Shown: in pieces, positions 62,593 through 64,000 of the stretch
Layout of the letters: the number at the start of each line of letters is the position of its first letter
How positions within the stretch are numbered: position 1 is the first letter of the stretch
Source: Tateyamaria omphalii
GTDB taxonomy: Bacteria > Pseudomonadota > Alphaproteobacteria > Rhodobacterales > Rhodobacteraceae
Assembly (NCBI RefSeq): GCF_019802125.1
Contig: NZ_JAHVHT010000002.1
Location: 248,001-312,000 of the forward strand
Length of the DNA stretch: 64,000 nucleotides
Direction of reading: 5' to 3'
Made by a program: the position numbers and the translations under genes
The notes under the pieces: model-generated
Database searches by the model: none
Told to the model about the DNA's origin: nothing
Seen by the model: the letters and a program-made list of their open reading frames with translations, nothing else

Positions 62593-63990
62593 TCAGGTTC
62601 TGATTGGTTCATTTCGGCCGATAGCCACTGCGTTCTTTCCATGGCGTGCATCCACGATTTCACGCGGCCAGGTCACCTCCACAATCGCACCAATATGCGT
62701 GTCGCTGGGGGCCCATGCACCATAAGGGTCAACACCATTGGCAAAGGTCAGCTCGGCTCCTGATCGTTCGAGCAGCGTCTTCGCGATGAACAGACCCAGG
62801 CCCATCCCTTCATATTCCGGACGTTGCGCTTTTTCCGTCGGGGTTTTGCGCCGCCGGACGAAAGGATCGCCGATGCGACCCAAAAGCTGTGGTGGAAACC
62901 CCCGTCCGTCATCCATGATCCTGATCGTGATCTCTGAATCAGTCCAATGTGCTTCGATCCAGACAGTAGAGCGTGCGAAATCCACCGCATTCTGGACGAG
63001 GTTGCGCAGACCGTGAATGATCTCCGGCTGCCGCAGGATCGCTGGTTGGTCGATCTCGTTCCCGGCATCGGGGTCGTGCGTATACTCCACCGCCTTGCCG
63101 CGATGCGTGTGCGGTTCCGCCGCTTCCTGCACGACGGTCATCAAGGGCGCTTGCCGCAGATGCAGGTCATCCTTCCCGGCCCGGCCCATGTCGCGCAGGA
63201 TGTCACGGCAGCGGTCCGCTTGTTCCCGGATCAGGGCAGCATCCTCTTTCAACTCGGGTCGGTCATCCAGTTCTTCGATCAGTTCGGCACTGGTCAGCTT
63301 GATGGTGGCCAAAGGCGTGCCCAACTCATGCGCGGCCGCAGCCACGACGCCGCCCAGATCGGTGAGCTTCTGTTCACGTGACAGCGCAAGTTGCGTGGCG
63401 GACAGGGCGTCAGACATCGAGTGAATCTCGGACGTCACCCTGCGGGAATAGAGACCGATGAAGCAGATCGCGATCACCAGCGCGATCCAGTTGCCGAACA
63501 CGAAAAGATCCGGGATGCGCAGGATGAACCCCTGTTGTGTGCGCAGGGGCAGATGGTATTCGGACAAGATCGTCACGATCACAATGGCCGTCGCGCCCAC
63601 GAGCAAGGTAGACCGCGTCGTCAGCACCGCAGCCGAGATGGTGACGGGCCCAAGCAGCAACAGCGCGAACGGGTTGTGAAGACCCCCGGTCAGGAACAGA
63701 AGAAAGCCCAATTGCAGGACGTCGAAGAGGACCATCATCAGGTTCTCGCCTTCGTTCAGGCGTTTGTTTTCCGGAAAAACGAAGATGGCGATCAGGTTGC
63801 CGATCACGGACACACCAACTGCGAGATAGCAGAGCCCCAATTCCAACTGCAGGCCGTAGAGCCGCTGCGCGACGGTCAACGCCACGAGTTGCCCGACGAT
63901 GGCAACCCAGCGCAGAAGGATCATCGTGCGCAGGCGAATCCAGTTCGATCTTTGCTGGCCGGTGAGCAGGCCAAAGTCAGGTTGCGCCAT
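62593..63990 (-). CDS. regB: Redox sensor histidine kinase RegB/PrrB
   Basis: The 465-residue protein has six hydrophobic segments (about 22-185) containing the ubiquinone-binding motif GGLHNPF (102-108). The H-box HELGTPLATIKLTS carries the phosphorylated His221, and the redox-active Cys261 is in QADRCRDILR 40 residues further, the same spacing as His225/Cys265 of Rhodobacter. The ATP-binding domain has NLVQNAVDFA, DDGRGFP and GMGLGLFIAKTLL. It phosphorylates RegA under low oxygen or reduced quinone pools. senC and regA are expected beyond the right edge. Confidence 0.95.
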   Translation of the reverse strand: MAQPDFGLLTGQQRSNWIRLRTMILLRWVAIVGQLVALTVAQRLYGLQLELGLCYLAVGVSVIGNLIAIFVFPENKRLNEGENLMMVLFDVLQLGFLLFLTGGLHNPFALLLLGPVTISAAVLTTRSTLLVGATAIVIVTILSEYHLPLRTQQGFILRIPDLFVFGNWIALVIAICFIGLYSRRVTSEIHSMSDALSATQLALSREQKLTDLGGVVAAAAHELGTPLATIKLTSAELIEELDDRPELKEDAALIREQADRCRDILRDMGRAGKDDLHLRQAPLMTVVQEAAEPHTHRGKAVEYTHDPDAGNEIDQPAILRQPEIIHGLRNLVQNAVDFARSTVWIEAHWTDSEITIRIMDDGRGFPPQLLGRIGDPFVRRRKTPTEKAQRPEYEGMGLGLFIAKTLLERSGAELTFANGVDPYGAWAPSDTHIGAIVEVTWPREIVDARHGKNAVAIGRNEPIRT

Positions 63991-64000
63991 TGTGTCACTT

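Noticed and set aside
1-64000. Mobile elements, prophage, CRISPR, tRNA or rRNA genes
   Set aside because: No transposase, integrase, direct repeat array or cloverleaf/rRNA-like sequence was found by reading; a tRNAscan or Rfam search could still find a small RNA I missed.

Overview
The window is chromosomal DNA from an alphaproteobacterium, almost certainly the Roseobacter group of Rhodobacteraceae. The protein families point there: a RegB/PrrB-type redox kinase, a NaChBac-like sodium channel, an AmgK-MurU pair, fused malic enzyme-phosphotransacetylase, and MnmG/RsmG genes with parS embedded in their 5' coding ends. The gene order maf-aroE-coaE-dnaQ next to rho-mnmE-mnmG-rsmG-parA-parB is the conserved alphaproteobacterial origin neighbourhood. 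I see no transposon, prophage, CRISPR array, rRNA or tRNA. Genes are tightly packed, and most neighbours overlap by 1, 4 or 8 bases.

Left part (1-30 kb). A truncated MarR-like gene, a nitrilase-family amidase, grxC and comF run leftwards. A methyltransferase and ferrochelatase (hemH) run rightwards to a strong terminator. Then come a 59-residue secreted or membrane peptide gene, an envelope cluster (two L,D-transpeptidase-fold proteins flanking a CAP-domain lipoprotein), a voltage-gated Na+ channel, an RNA m5U methyltransferase and two half-size ABC exporters with an unusual leader. Next are tRNA-CCA transferase, a CoA pyrophosphatase, Hsp33, a Nudix protein, a receiver-PP2C phosphatase divergent from a single-domain Hpt protein, ilvA, argG, a sulfotransferase-like protein, msrA, a PfkB kinase, malic enzyme, mutS, grpE-hrcA and rph-rdgB-hemW.

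Origin region (31-42 kb). parB, parA, rsmG, mnmG, mnmE, rho and hemJ all read leftwards. maf, aroE, coaE and dnaQ read rightwards. The 411-bp gap between hemJ and maf (38650-39060) is AT-rich with three one-mismatch DnaA boxes and is the probable oriC. Two perfect 16-bp parS palindromes lie 3-5.5 kb away at the starts of rsmG and mnmG. Sampled 60-bp lines in 31-35 kb have about 48-53% GC, against 65-68% in lines sampled elsewhere.

Right part (42-64 kb). SecB, FxsA, a Tim44-domain protein, MltA and an Smr protein are followed by an MFS carrier with a lipoprotein hydrolase. The protease genes hslU and hslV are separated here by a DM13-domain protein and an aldo/keto reductase. After an uncharacterised protein and thioredoxin comes a leftward run tsaE-amgK-murU-addB-addA (tRNA t6A, cell-wall sugar recycling, recombination repair). 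The window ends with a PAS sensor gene preceded by a perfect CtrA box and with regB.

The window is mostly housekeeping. The points most worth a second look are the oriC/parS architecture, the CtrA box, the leader ORF plus hairpin before the ABC pair, the 59-residue peptide with its 5'-UTR stem-loop, and the uncharacterised protein at 51.2 kb.
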